DNA of 64,000 nt from NCBI GenBank assembly GCA_963680875.1, contig OY804577.1, positions 104,295,906 through 104,359,905 on the forward strand, in the 5' to 3' direction. Under the pieces are notes generated by a model that did not search any database, was not told where the DNA came from, and was given only the letters and a program-made list of their open reading frames with translations. The stretch's first letter is position 1. Each line of letters opens with the position of its first letter. Shown here piece by piece: positions 26,283 to 38,860 of this stretch. Position numbers and translations under genes: made by a program. The stretch is from Bathymodiolus brooksi. Lineage: Eukaryota; Mollusca; Bivalvia; Mytilida; Modiolidae.

Positions 26283-26790
26283 TTCTCCACTCTATCAAGA
26301 GCTTTCACCCGCAGAAGTGAACAGTCATCAGAATAGCTATAATCAAACGCCACATCCTCTCAACACAATACAGACTCTACGCTCACACACTACAGGTTAT
26401 CGAGAACAGCAATGAACTTGTAATTATTATCAGTTACGACTTAGTATGGAGCATGTACGTTGACAACATAATCTCCAGAGGAAACAAGACGATGAGTTTC
26501 ATTAGTGAAACCTCAGCGACCTTACCAAACTGGTAAATGCTATTTAATATTAAACACGAGCCTATCGATTTCTAGATTGGTGTACTTAGAATAGGGCACA
26601 AGCGGAGTTCAGATTCGAATCGCTTGTACCAACGAGACCGTATTCAAATTCTTCCCTTTCCCTCGCATCCACCAGACAGTAGAGCCTCTCGTCGACTTCT
26701 CTGATCAGACGAACTAGAGGATTTCAAAGGAAGACTCTACGAACTGCCTTCAGGCCCACTTCGCAAATAAGTAGTAGAACAATGCGAATG
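26283..26790 (+). pseudogene. non-LTR retrotransposon reverse-transcriptase remnant
   Basis: The frame from 26330 to the stop at 26534-26536 encodes segments RLYAHTLQVIENSNE, SYDLVWSMYVDNI and RGNKTMSF. These fit the region after the RT catalytic core in CR1/L2/Jockey-type LINEs (pattern HxLxxVxxxxYLGVxISxDLxW...NKTLGF). A second frame at 26616-26717 gives ETVFKFFPFPRI, like the C-terminal YKxSFFPRT motif, so the part between is deleted or frameshifted. It lies directly against the degenerate right edge of the 63-bp satellite. Assignment is from motif recall. Confidence 0.6.
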
Positions 26791-26799
26791 TGACCATTT

Positions 26800-27266
26800 A
26801 TCCGAATAGTACCCATAGCGAAATAGTCTAGACTGTTTCTGAAGGTGAGTTATGGTTTAAAATACGACGACCATTTATTCATGAATATTATCCTCATCTT
26901 GGAAAAAAAATAACTAGCGGACGTCCCTTCCTGCCCTGTAGAGACGGATATGTGGCAAGTTGCAATGTTGCATGGAGGCCTAACATATTATATGCACATA
27001 CTGTAAAAGACCACAACAACTGCAGTCTTTATTGATCTATCATTATCTTATTGTAAAAACGTTTATCTCGTCTTATGTTTAAACTTTTAATGGTGATTTA
27101 TATTTATTTGTTTTGAAAAATGGATTATGCTTGATACGGCTTGGTTTCAAATACCTGCAGTTGATAAATACTACAGGGTGCTATTTTTTTAAATTTCAAA
27201 ATATATTAAAAATAGGCTAAAGGAATTTTGTTTGGGGTATGACCATGCATTGTCTTGAATTTTAAA
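26800..27266. other. non-coding AT-rich stretch
   Basis: I see no gene or clear repeat between the LINE remnant and the next SINE. Confidence 0.5.
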
Positions 27267-27578
27267 ATTGATTGATTGATTGATTTTTTGTGCTTAACGC
27301 TACTTTCAGCAATATTTCAGCTATATCATGGCGACCAGTTTTAGTGGTGGAAGAAGCCGGAGTACCCGGAGAGAACCACCGACCATGGGCAAGCAACTGG
27401 TAAACTTTATCACTTGCAACTGCGAGTCGAGTGCACCCTTTTTGTAATTTACAAATCCGGGCGCGAACCCACGTCGTATTGGTGATAGGCTTCTATGAGT
27501 TGTTAGGTAATCCAACTACATAACTCATTGAGCCACCCGGGCCCTACAACTACATAACTCATTGAGCCATCCGGGCCC
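27267..27578 (-). mobile_element. tRNA-derived SINE, family B, with duplicated head
   Basis: On the minus strand it starts GGGCCCGGGTGGCTCAATGA (A-box-like), carries a B box in GTGGGTTCGCGCCCGG, has the core GGTGGTTCTCTCCGGGTACT, and ends with the AATCAATCAATC simple tail at 27267. The first 34 bp of the head are present twice in tandem (27512-27544 and 27545-27578). Sister copies are at 39438-39711 and 55516-55789. Short ORFs here are incidental. Confidence 0.85.
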
Positions 27579-27639
27579 TTTAATTTTAAGGGATAAGCCG
27601 TAATTCGTAGTACAGAGACTACAGATTATACAATGACCA

Positions 27640-27716
27640 AAGGTGAAGGACAAGGAGAAAACCAATGGTTGACAAAACACTACTCAGAAAACTAAAGATT
27701 GAGAAACACGTACCAC
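27640..27716 (-). mobile_element. retroelement 3' fragment giving rise to the 17-bp array
   Basis: CACTACTCAGAAAACTAAAG followed by ATTGAGAAACACGTACCACA matches the dispersed family at 5049, 5791 and 52257 (CTACACAGAAAACTAAAG, ATTGAGCATCACGAACCCAA). The family normally continues ACTAAAACCAGGGGTGAA; here it runs straight into the minisatellite. Confidence 0.65.
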
Positions 27717-29475
27717 ACTAAAACACGTACCACACTAAAACACGTACCACACTAAAACACATACCACACTAAAACACGTACCACACTAAAACACGTACCA
27801 CACTAAAACACGTACCACACTAAAACACATACCACATTAAAACACGTACCACACTAAAACACGTACCACACTAAAACACGTACCACACTAAAACACGTAC
27901 CACACTAAAACACGTACCACACTAAAACACGTACCTCACTAAAACACGTACCACACTAAAACACATACCACACTAAAACACGTACCACACTAAAACACGT
28001 ACCACACTAAAACACATACCACATTAAAACACGTACCACACTAAAACACGTACCACACTAAAACACGTACCACACTAAAACACATACCACACTAAAACAC
28101 GTACCACACTAAAACACGTACCACACTAAAACACGTACCACACTAAAACACATACCACACTAAAACACGTACAACACTAAAACACGTACCACACTAAAAC
28201 ACGTACCACACTAAAACACGTACCACACTAAAACACGTACCACACTAAAACACGTACCACACTAAAACACGTACCACACTAAAACTCGTACCACACTAAA
28301 ACACGTACCACACTAAAACACGTACCACACTAAAACACGTACCACACTAAAACACGTACCACACTAAAACACATACCACACTAAAACACGTACCACACTA
28401 AAACACGTACCACACTAAAACACGTACCACACTAAAACACGTACCACACTAAAACACATACCACACTAAAACACATACCACACTAAAACACGTACAACAC
28501 TAAAACACGTACCACACTAAAACACGTACCACACTAAAACACGTACCACACTAAAACACGTACCACACTAAAACACGTACCACACTAAAACACGTACCAC
28601 ACTAAAACACGTACCACACTAAAACACGTACCACACTAAAACTCGTACCACACTAAAACACGTACCACACTAAAACACGTACCACACTAAAACACGTACC
28701 ACACTAAAACACATACCACACTAAAACACGTACCACACTAAAACACGTACCACACTAAAACACGTACCACACTAAAACACGTACCACACTAAAACACATA
28801 CCACACTAAAACACGTACCACACTAAAACACGTACCACACTAAAACTCGTACCACACTAAAACACGTACCACACTAAAACACATACCACACTAAAACACG
28901 TACCACACTAAAACACGTACCACACTAAAACACGTACCACACTAAAACTCGTACCAGACAAAAACACGTACCACACTAAAACACGTACCACACTAAAACA
29001 CGTACCACACTAAAACTCGTACCACACTAAAACTCGTACCACACTAAAACACGTACCACACTAAAACTCGTACCACACTAAAACACGTACCACACTAAAA
29101 CACGTACCACACTAAAACACGTACCACACTAAAACTCGTACCAGACTAAAACACGTACCACACTAAAACACGTACCACACTAAAACACGTACCACACTAA
29201 AACTCGTACCACACTAAAACTCGTACCACACTAAAACTCGTACCACACTAAAACTCGTACCACACTAAAACACGTACCACACTAAAACACGTACCACACT
29301 AAAACACGTACCACACTAAAACTCGTACCACACTAAAACACGTACCACACTAAAACACGTACCACACTAAAACTCGTACCACACTAAAACACGTACCACA
29401 CTAAAACTCGTACCACACTAAAACACGTACCACACTAAAACACGTACCACACTAAAACACGTACCACACTAAAAC
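27717..29475. repeat. 17-bp minisatellite, about 103 copies
   Basis: The unit is CACGTACCACACTAAAA with variants CACATACC, CTCGTACC and GTACAACAC. Longer periodicity is present: the rare ACAACAC variant recurs 323 bp apart (19 units; 28171 and 28494). CTCGTACC variants concentrate in the right half. The plus strand is strongly A+C (14 of 17). The period is not a multiple of three and no ORF results. Confidence 0.97.
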
Positions 29476-29477
29476 AT

Positions 29478-29615
29478 CTAGATTATCAATTACTTAATGG
29501 AGAGTTCGGATTACTCAATCAAGATCTTCGATGGCCAATCCAAGAAGCTGGATTATTAAATCGAGATCTCCAAGAACTAAATTCACATCTCGGATTAGCA
29601 ATCTGAAATGTCGGA
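29478..29615. repeat. degenerate short tandem repeat at the array edge
   Basis: Several imperfect copies of a motif like GGATTAnnnAATCnAGATCT, about 25-30 bp apart, follow the 17-bp array. They are too degenerate to define a consensus by eye. Confidence 0.35.
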
Positions 29616-30481
29616 TTATATTTTATGAAGTGTTCCCTTCGGAGGTTACCAATAACATTATTTTACAATATGACCGTTATCTGTGAATATATATATTTTT
29701 TTTAATTCCGTGGCATTTGAATCGATCATGAAAATGGTCTCGCATGAATTTCACGTAATGATCATGCATGGGGCAATTATGTGAAGTTCATATGAATATT
29801 CAAATTTATAAATAATTTGTACAATATAATTGCACGAATTCGATCCGTTTTTGTCTTAAATTCAGATTAAGCTAATTGTAAAAATTTCACTTGAAATCCA
29901 CTTAATGTTATGCTTAGGGTCGTTTCATGTGGAATAAGTGTGATTTCTTTTTCCAAGTTTAATACGAAATACTTTTTAGTGTGTATCAATAATATAATAA
30001 TTATTAAGATAAACATCAAAATTGAAATTGATAATATCATTATTTGTACAAACATAGGAAACATCAAAAATCGAATAAATTTACAAATTTATTAACATTA
30101 CTGAATATTACTAGAAGAAAAGGCTAACCAACATTATTTTCGATTTAGATGTACATTCTGTTGTCGAAAGTATTCGGAATCTTCCAATTTTTCTTGCATA
30201 TTTCATATAAAGCTATATTTTTCAACCAAAAAAATATATCCTAAAACTAATTTATGTACTATTTTAATAAAATCAATGGTAGTTTTATTCCTGGGCTAAT
30301 TTCGCACAAAACTCATTACAGTGAAATGGACAAACAATCTAAGTGTTGGCTTAAATCACGAGAATTTGAAAAACCTACTTTTTTACGACTTTTCACAACA
30401 TACTTTTTAAGGTCGGAAGTGAATTGACTATATATATATAGACATCTGGAAGTTTCCGAATGCTTTTAACCACTGCCCACC
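29616..30481. other. AT-rich non-coding stretch
   Basis: No gene is supported. The paired short ORFs near 29867-30095 lie on opposite strands in low-complexity AT-rich sequence. Confidence 0.5.
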
Positions 30482-30662
30482 ATTCCGTAGCACCTGAGTT
30501 CATCCTCAGTGTTTACTCGATCTTTAATTTTCTGTGTATTGTTTTGTAGATCCATGTTTGTCATTTCGTCCATTTTTTCTTTAGCCATTGTGTTGTCTGT
30601 TCTTCTTCGATGTACGGCTTCTTATTACCACTTTGGTATCATCAAACGTTTCTTAAGGTGGA
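30482..30662 (+). mobile_element. dispersed retroelement 3' fragment
   Basis: GTAGCACCTGAGTTCATCCT, CTCGATCTTTAATTTTCTGT, ATTGTGTTGTCTGTTCTTCT and ACCACTTTGGTATCATCAAA follow the order of the same family in plus orientation. The 62-codon ORF at 30509-30697 falls inside it and is incidental. Confidence 0.6.
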
Positions 30663-30669
30663 GATTGTG

Positions 30670-31796
30670 TTTAAGTTTGGAGAAGAAAATAAAATAAATA
30701 ATTACGACTTGCTTTTCGTCAGATGACAAACACGGTACCTTTACTAACAAATTAATTCTTAGGGAGACGGATTTATATAAGTCTTCTTGTTTCCGAATCC
30801 CTACGTTTTGTATTGTATTTTGCATATGTGCATCATTTCTAATAAAATATTGTTTAAACTAAATTAATGAACAAATACGTAAAAAGATACAATTTGCATT
30901 GATGAACTATAAAGAGGTTCCTGTTTCAAATGATAGATTACAAATTTGACTTGCACACGCAATCACCCGTTAAATAAATCATCCCAAAATACATCAGAAA
31001 GTCATTTACGACGCCCCATAACTCATTCTTACAATACAGACCATTGTAATGACTCTACATGGTCAATTATACTTTAGAGTAAATAGCATAACATCCTACA
31101 GGCTTATTTTCACAAATTGTGTCAGAATCCACGCAACGCTATTGTATCATAATGACCGGGTAATCGTATTGTAGCATTCATCTGGGTGTTTAAAGTCCCT
31201 TAGCGTTATGAAAGGGTGTGAAGATATTGGCGTGAAAAGCTTCACGTATTTCAAATAGGATTAGATCACTATCGTTCGATTAACGGTTTAGCTAGATCCT
31301 AAATATATGTACGATTGATTTGTAGATTAAAGAACTTATTTCACTTTTAAATAATAAAACCCCATTAGTAAACCTGTTTGGATGAATATTATGAGATGAT
31401 AAAAGCTTTGTACTAATAAAAATAAATATTTGTAAAAACTCTGCCATTGAGATTGGCGAAGAAATGATATAAAAACTCGATCATAGGATATTAAAATACC
31501 AGCCATATTGTACAAATATAATATTACACACAGTGTTTATATATTCGTCTTCTTTACAGAAAAAACGTGCAGAGAATACAAATTAGTAATCCAAAACCCT
31601 CATACATTATTTGACATATTACTAATGCAAGCTTAAGTTTGTTTTTAAAATGTGCTAGAACGCAGATTAAAACGAACAATTTCGAAGATTAAGAATGATT
31701 AGTGTGGCATATGCTCAACGGGTAAAGCAAATTAAAAACTATCATGTTAGACAAAGCAACATCAAATGGAGTACAAGAAGACTACAAGTATAGTTC
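30670..31796. other. AT-rich non-coding stretch
   Basis: No gene, RNA or clear repeat was recognised. Confidence 0.45.
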
Positions 31797-32070
31797 TGTT
31801 TATGTTGATGGTCTATGGTGTTTAACGCCACTGTCAACAATATTTCAGTCATATCGTGGCGGTCAGTTTTATTGATGGAGGAAACCGGAGTACCCGGTGA
31901 AAACCACCGACCTGTCGCAAGTCACTGACAAACTTTATCACATAACGTTGTATCGAGTGCACCTCACCATGAACAAGGTTCGAACTCACAACTTTAGTGG
32001 TAATAGGCACTGAATGCATAGGTAGTTGTAAATCCAACTACCATACGATCACGAACACGACGGCCTCAAT
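31797..32070 (-). mobile_element. tRNA-derived SINE, family C
   Basis: The plus strand reads from the tail (GGTGTTTAACGCCACTGTCA, ATATTTCAGTCATATCGTGG) through the core (GGAGGAAACCGGAGTACCCG, AAAACCACCGACCTG) to a minus-strand B box (GAGTTCGAACCTT). TATAGTTC at 31789-31796 and 32071-32078 is a probable 8-bp target-site duplication. Core and tail are shared with family B; the head differs. Partial relatives lie at 32725-32766, 40507-40606 and 47403-47507. Confidence 0.8.
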
Positions 32071-32078
32071 TATAGTTC

Positions 32079-34625
32079 GAATGTGAACCCACAAATACAA
32101 ACAAAAAACCGTACACAATTACAATATTCTAGTCGACCAGTACAGATTTTCACCCTTTTGTTGTGCAAGCTAGTGTTGTCCGGACATTCGTTTCTTTGGC
32201 TTGTTATGTCATTGAGTTTGTACCGTTGGTATGTTTTTCTATCTGGTTCGTCCATCTTGTCTGACTTGGGCACTCCGTGTTCGTCCAAAATCTCAACGGA
32301 TTGCAGACATGATGGTGAGATATGAATGTGTTTGTGTGAAAACCCGAAATTGTAAGAAAATGTAGAAACTGTTTAGCCTTTTATCGTATTTTGCTAAGCA
32401 CGGGCATAGTAAGTAAGACCTTCATGTGGGTGTCGTGAATGGAGCAAAAGGTGTTAATCCTTGCGCATCACATGCTATCACTTCCGGGTTGTCGTACGGG
32501 TTCAAGTTGTCTCATATTTTATTGTTTTTACCAGTGTTAATTTGTCAATCTGGATTTAGTATGATGAAAACCTTAAAACGTACCTTTTCTTGAAAACCAC
32601 CTGCATATCAACATAAGCAACGAATGTGATAATTGGCGTTAATAAGCAAAGGTGTGCCTTCATATAAACAAATTCTCATATAAACTGCCTACGAAAAGTT
32701 TCCAGGGTTTAGGGGGTTAGGGTGATGGTGTTTATCGCCACTATTTCGGTCAGTATATCGAGACTTGAAAATGCCAAAGGGGAAAGAGAAGCCGTAAAGA
32801 AAAAAAAGGACAATTGGAAGGCATTATCTTTAAATACACAAACACAACATGGGAACAGAAGCACAAAGACAAGATAAGAAAATTGTAAATCATTCTACTT
32901 TAACTTTAAGGCGTTCGAATCCTCGTAAAAAAAACTGCTGTTTGCCTACGGCAATATCAATGTAATCCTTTCTTTTCAGAAGAGGTTTAATTAAATTATC
33001 ACCTGGCCTCTAAGAAGATCGTTAAGTCGTCTAACAAAAACGTTAGACGGGTAATCTGAACTCAAGTGTAGATTATGTCAAGGAAGAACGTATACTTAAG
33101 AGCTAAAACCAATTACAACAAAGCTAATTTTCAAAACGGATTTTTAAACATTAAACACTGTTATTTGGATCCCAGCCCAATTACGGGTTCACTTCTTTTA
33201 AAATTTATCTGTAGCTTTATTTTTCAAAAAAGGAAAGGAGTATTAAAACACAAGTCATGAATTGGCATATGCTATCAATGTCACTCTTGACTGTAAGGCC
33301 GCCATGCATGTTTATCCCGTGTAACCGTTAACGTTTCAGTTATAACAACAATCTTGTTAATAAATTACTAAACAGTTAACCTAACCTGTAGTCATTCGTA
33401 ATAAGAATGCAGTTAACAAGGTTCTCTTAATGTAATAAGTGAACAAGCATTTAAATTCCCTATCAATGTACGCAGAATGTTGCACTCGTATTGCCCGTTA
33501 TTTACGTCCGATGTTTCAAGATTGTATTCATGGTATATGTGGTTATTTCACTCATTTACAGTCAATTAAGATTTTCTTCTAATGATAGATTTTGTGTGGT
33601 ACCACGGCTCCGATTCAGTTAGTAGGTACAACGACACGTATTGGGGTTTTTTCTAACCATGGCGGCCTTACTCTTCAGTGTATATGAGTGTTGTTCGTTT
33701 CCTTTGGAGCTATTGACACTGATGTGGTTTTATCTCTGTTTTTGCTCTATTTTACCGACATTTAACGCTCGAATTTCACAATCAGACAAAGGCTGATTCA
33801 TGTTGAATTTTGATTCGAAGAGACTTAAAAAATATCTGTCCGGTAGCATTGATGCTATCGCATTTATCGACAAATTCGTGTAAAATCCTGACGCATCCAC
33901 GTGATATAGCAGACATTTGATATAGCACGCACAGACACAAGAAACAATTCAGATAAGAAGATGATTAATATTTCATAATTTTGGACTGATAGCACAATCT
34001 TAACATCTGTCCGCCCATTGACACTATCAATGTTTCCTTTGTCAAAGAAAACTTGGACAATGTTTTTGATCAACCTTGACAATGTCAGCCGTCAAAGAAA
34101 AATTGGACAAACTTTGATGGAAGAGCACTCCATCATAGTTTTCTTCAATCTTTGATTAACTTTGATAGGAATCAACCAATCAGAGTCAGATTAGGGTTGA
34201 CATCATTTGATGACCAAAACAAATGGACATAGGTAAAAAAGGGAGGGAAAACAGACAAAACCAAGATGCTGGGAAGATGAGCAAAACAAAGAAAATATTG
34301 GCTTCTCGAAGATTTACATCTTTTCGTTCTATTAAGTGTCTAATCTTTTCATAAAGGATATCAATGTTAGTTTGTTCATCCAATTATATTTCCTAAATTC
34401 TGTTTCTAGTTCTTGTTGAAATTAATTGTATGTACTTCTTGTTCTTTTTAGCAATCAGTTCCAAGTCCATCTTCTTCCATTCTTTTGACTGTTTTATTTT
34501 CGTCATATGTAGATATCAAGAGATTCTAATAGCCGTGCTAATTCCACTATTTCAATGTGTCTTTCCTTATTTTAATCTGTCTATCCCAATCCAGAACCTT
34601 GGATTTTCAACATCCTCTCATGTTG
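32079..34625. other. non-coding stretch with minor repeats
   Basis: No gene is supported. 32710-32770 has a SINE-tail fragment (ATGGTGTTTATCGCCACTAT). 33028-33049 is a small hairpin (CGTCTAAC / GTTAGACG). GTCAAAGAAAA followed by TTGGACAA occurs twice about 55 bp apart near 34038 and 34093. Short ORFs here lack domains. Confidence 0.45.
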
Positions 34626-34628
34626 TCT

Positions 34629-37600
34629 ATTAAATTTTGGATTTTGACATTTGTTGGAGTTGTTGTTGTAAATGGTTACATTGTATTAAATTTTGGATTT
34701 TGACCTTTGTTGGAGTACACGTAGTTGTTGTTGTAAATGGTTACATTGTATTAAATTTTGGATTTTGACCTTTGTTGGAGTACACGTAGTTGTTGTTGTA
34801 AATGGTTACATTGTATTAAATTTTGGATTTTGACCTTTGTTGGAGTACACGTAGTTGTTGTTGTAAATGGTTACATTGTATTAAATTTTGGATTTTGACC
34901 TTTGTTGGAGTACACGTAGTTGTTGTTGTAAATGGTTACATTGTATTAAATTTTGGATTTTGACCTTTGTTGGAGTACACGTAGTTGTTGTTGTAAATGG
35001 TTACATTGTATTAAATTTTGGATTTTGACCTTTGTTGGAGTACACGTAGTTGTTGTTGTAAATGGTTACATTGTATTAAATTTTGGATTTTGACCTTTGT
35101 TGGAGTACACGTAGTTGTTGTTGTAAATGGTTACATTGTATTAAATTTTGGATTTTGACCTTTGTTGGAGTACACGTAGTTGTTGTTGTAAATGGTTACA
35201 TTGTATTAAATTTTGGATTTTGACCTTTGTTGGAGTACACGTAGTTGTTGTTGTAAATGGTTACATTGTATTAAATTTTGGATTTTGACCTTTGTTGGAG
35301 TACACGTAGTTGTTGTTGTAAATGGTTACATTGTATTAAATTTTGGATTTTGACCTTTGTTGGAGTACACGTAGTTGTTGTTGTAAATGGTTACATTGTA
35401 TTAAATTTTGGATTTTGACCTTTGTTGGAGTACACGTAGTTGTTGTTGTAAATGGTTACATTGTATTAAATTTTGGATTTTGACCTTTGTTGGAGTACAC
35501 GTAGTTGTTGTTGTAAATGGTTACATTGTATTAAATTTTGGATTTTGACCTTTGTTGGAGTACACGTAGTTGTTGTTGTAAATGGTTACATTGTATTAAA
35601 TTTTGGATTTTGACCTTTGTTGGAGTACACGTAGTTGTTGTTGTAAATGGTTACATTGTATTAAATTTTGGATTTTGACCTTTGTTGGAGTACACGTAGT
35701 TGTTGTTGTAAATGGTTACATTGTATTAAATTTTGGATTTTGACCTTTGTTGGAGTACACGTAGTTGTTGTTGTAAATGGTTACATTGTATTAAATTTTG
35801 GATTTTGACCTTTGTTGGAGTACACGTAGTTGTTGTTGTAAATGGTTACATTGTATTAAATTTTGGATTTTGACCTTTGTTGGAGTACACGTAGTTGTTG
35901 TTGTAAATGGTTACATTGTATTAAATTTTGGATTTTGACCTTTGTTGGAGTACACGTAGTTGTTGTTGTAAATGGTTACATTGTATTAAATTTTGGATTT
36001 TGACCTTTGTTGGAGTACACGTAGTTGTTGTTGTAAATGGTTACATTGTATTAAATTTTGGATTTTGACCTTTGTTGGAGTACACGTAGTTGTTGTTGTA
36101 AATGGTTACATTGTATTAAATTTTGGATTTTGACCTTTGTTGGAGTACACGTAGTTGTTGTTGTAAATGGTTACATTGTATTAAATTTTGGATTTTGACC
36201 TTTGTTGGAGTACACGTAGTTGTTGTTGTAAATGGTTACATTGTATTAAATTTTGGATTTTGACCTTTGTTGGAGTACACGTAGTTGTTGTTGTAAATGG
36301 TTACATTGTATTAAATTTTGGATTTTGACCTTTGTTGGAGTACACGTAGTTGTTGTTGTAAATGGTTACATTGTATTAAATTTTGGATTTTGACCTTTGT
36401 TGGAGTACACGTAGTTGTTGTTGTAAATGGTTACATTGTATTAAATTTTGGATTTTGACCTTTGTTGGAGTACACGTAGTTGTTGTTGTAAATGGTTACA
36501 TTGTATTAAATTTTGGATTTTGACCTTTGTTGGAGTACACGTAGTTGTTGTTGTAAATGGTTACATTGTATTAAATTTTGGATTTTGACCTTTGTTGGAG
36601 TACACGTAGTTGTTGTTGTAAATGGTTACATTGTATTAAATTTTGGATTTTGACCTTTGTTGGAGTACACGTAGTTGTTGTTGTAAATGGTTACATTGTA
36701 TTAAATTTTGGATTTTGACCTTTGTTGGAGTACACGTAGTTGTTGTTGTAAATGGTTACATTGTATTAAATTTTGGATTTTGACCTTTGTTGGAGTACAC
36801 GTAGTTGTTGTTGTAAATGGTTACATTGTATTAAATTTTGGATTTTGACCTTTGTTGGAGTACACGTAGTTGTTGTTGTAAATGGTTACATTGTATTAAA
36901 TTTTGGATTTTGACCTTTGTTGGAGTACACGTAGTTGTTGTTGTAAATGGTTACATTGTATTAAATTTTGGATTTTGACCTTTGTTGGAGTACACGTAGT
37001 TGTTGTTGTAAATGGTTACATTGTATTAAATTTTGGATTTTGACCTTTGTTGGAGTACACGTAGTTGTTGTTGTAAATGGTTACATTGTATTAAATTTTG
37101 GATTTTGACCTTTGTTGGAGTACACGTAGTTGTTGTTGTAAATGGTTACATTGTATTAAATTTTGGATTTTGACCTTTGTTGGAGTACACGTAGTTGTTG
37201 TTGTAAATGGTTACATTGTATTAAATTTTGGATTTTGACCTTTGTTGGAGTACACGTAGTTGTTGTTGTAAATGGTTACATTGTATTAAATTTTGGATTT
37301 TGACCTTTGTTGGAGTACACGTAGTTGTTGTTGTAAATGGTTACATTGTATTAAATTTTGGATTTTGACCTTTGTTGGAGTACACGTAGTTGTTGTTGTA
37401 AATGGTTACGTTGTATTAAATTTTGGATTTTGACCTTTGTTGGAGTACACGTAGTTGTTGTTGTAAATGGTTACATTGTATTAAATTTTGGATTTTGACC
37501 ATTGTTGGAGTACACGTAGTTGTTGTTGTAAATGGTTACATTGTATTAAATTTTGGATTTTGACCTTTGTTGGAGTACACGTAGTTGTTGTTGTAAATGG

Positions 37601-38860
37601 TTACATTGTATTAAATTTTGGATTTTGACCTTTGTTGGAGTACACGTAGTTGTTGTTGTAAATGGTTACATTGTATTAAATTTTGGATTTTGACCTTTGT
37701 TGGAGTACACGTAGTTGTTGTTGTAAATGGTTACATTGTATTAAATTTTGGATTTGACCTTTGTTGGAGTACACGTAGTTGTTGTTGTAAATGGTTACAT
37801 TGTATTAAATTTTGGATTTTGACCTTTGTTGGAGTACACGTAGTTGTTGTTGTAAATGGTTACATTGTATTAAATTTTGGATTTTGACCTTTGTTGGAGT
37901 ACACGTAGTTGTTGTTGTAAATGGTTACATTGTATTAAATTTTGGATTTTGACCTTTGTTGGAGTACACGTAGTTGTTGTTGTAAATGGTTACATTGTAT
38001 TAAATTTTGGATTTTGACCTTTGTTGGAGTACACGTAGTTGTTGTTGTAAATGGTTACATTGTATTAAATTTTGGATTTTGACCTTTGTTGGAGTACACG
38101 TAGTTGTTGTTGTAAATGGTTACATTGTATTAAATTTTGGATTTTGACCTTTGTTGGAGTACACGTAGTTGTTGTTGTAAATGGTTACATTGTATTAAAT
38201 TTTGGATTTTGACCTTTGTTGGAGTACACGTAGTTGTTGTTGTAAATGGTTACATTGTATTAAATTTTGGATTTTGACCTTTGTTGGAGTACACGTAGTT
38301 GTTGTTGTAAATGGTTACATTGTATTAAATTTTGGATTTTGACCTTTGTTGGAGTACACGTAGTTGTTGTTGTAAATGGTTACATTGTATTAAATTTTGG
38401 ATTTTGACCTTTGTTGGAGTACACGTAGTTGTTGTTGTAAATGGTTACATTGTATTAAATTTTGGATTTTGACCTTTGTTGGAGTACACGTAGTTGTTGT
38501 TGTAAATGGTTACATTGTATTAAATTTTGGATTTTGACCTTTGTTGGAGTACACGTAGTTGTTGTTGTAAATGGTTACATTGTATTAAATTTTGGATTTT
38601 GACCTTTGTTGGAGTACACGTAGTTGTTGTTGTAAATGGTTACATTGTATTAAATTTTGGATTTTGACCTTTGTTGGAGTACACGTAGTTGTTGTTGTAA
38701 ATGGTTACATTGTATTAAATTTTGGATTTTGACCTTTGTTGGAGTACACGTAGTTGTTGTTGTAAATGGTTACATTGTATTAAATTTTGGATTTTGACAT
38801 TTGTTGGAGTAGTCGTTGTTGTAAATGGTTACATTGTCGACCATTACTATTATTTTAATG
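34629..38860. repeat. 65-bp satellite array, about 64 units, highly homogeneous
   Basis: The unit contains GTTGTTGTTGTAAATGGTTA, ATTAAATTTTGGATTTTGAC and CTTTGTTGGAGTACACGTA. From the first TTACATTGTATTAAA (34676) to the last (38770) there are exactly 63 periods once one single-base deletion near 37755 is counted. Only a few other substitutions are visible (near 37410 and 37501). The first and last units differ from the core: both have GACATTTG instead of GACCTTTG and lack about 6-9 bp of the TACACGTAG segment. The last monomer (38829 onward) changes to ATTGTCGACCATTACTATTA. The plus strand is about 70% G+T. A 65-bp period prevents long ORFs. Confidence 0.97.

Noticed and set aside
27717..29475. 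CRISPR array
   Set aside because: Units are contiguous 17-bp repeats without spacers, in a eukaryotic repeat landscape.
32705..32725. Interstitial telomere-like sequence (TTAGGGGGTTAGGG)
   Set aside because: Only two imperfect units next to a SINE fragment; not a telomeric tract.
37618..37887. 89-codon ORF in the 65-bp array
   Set aside because: It exists only because a single-base deletion near 37755 realigns the frame; it is a repeat artefact.
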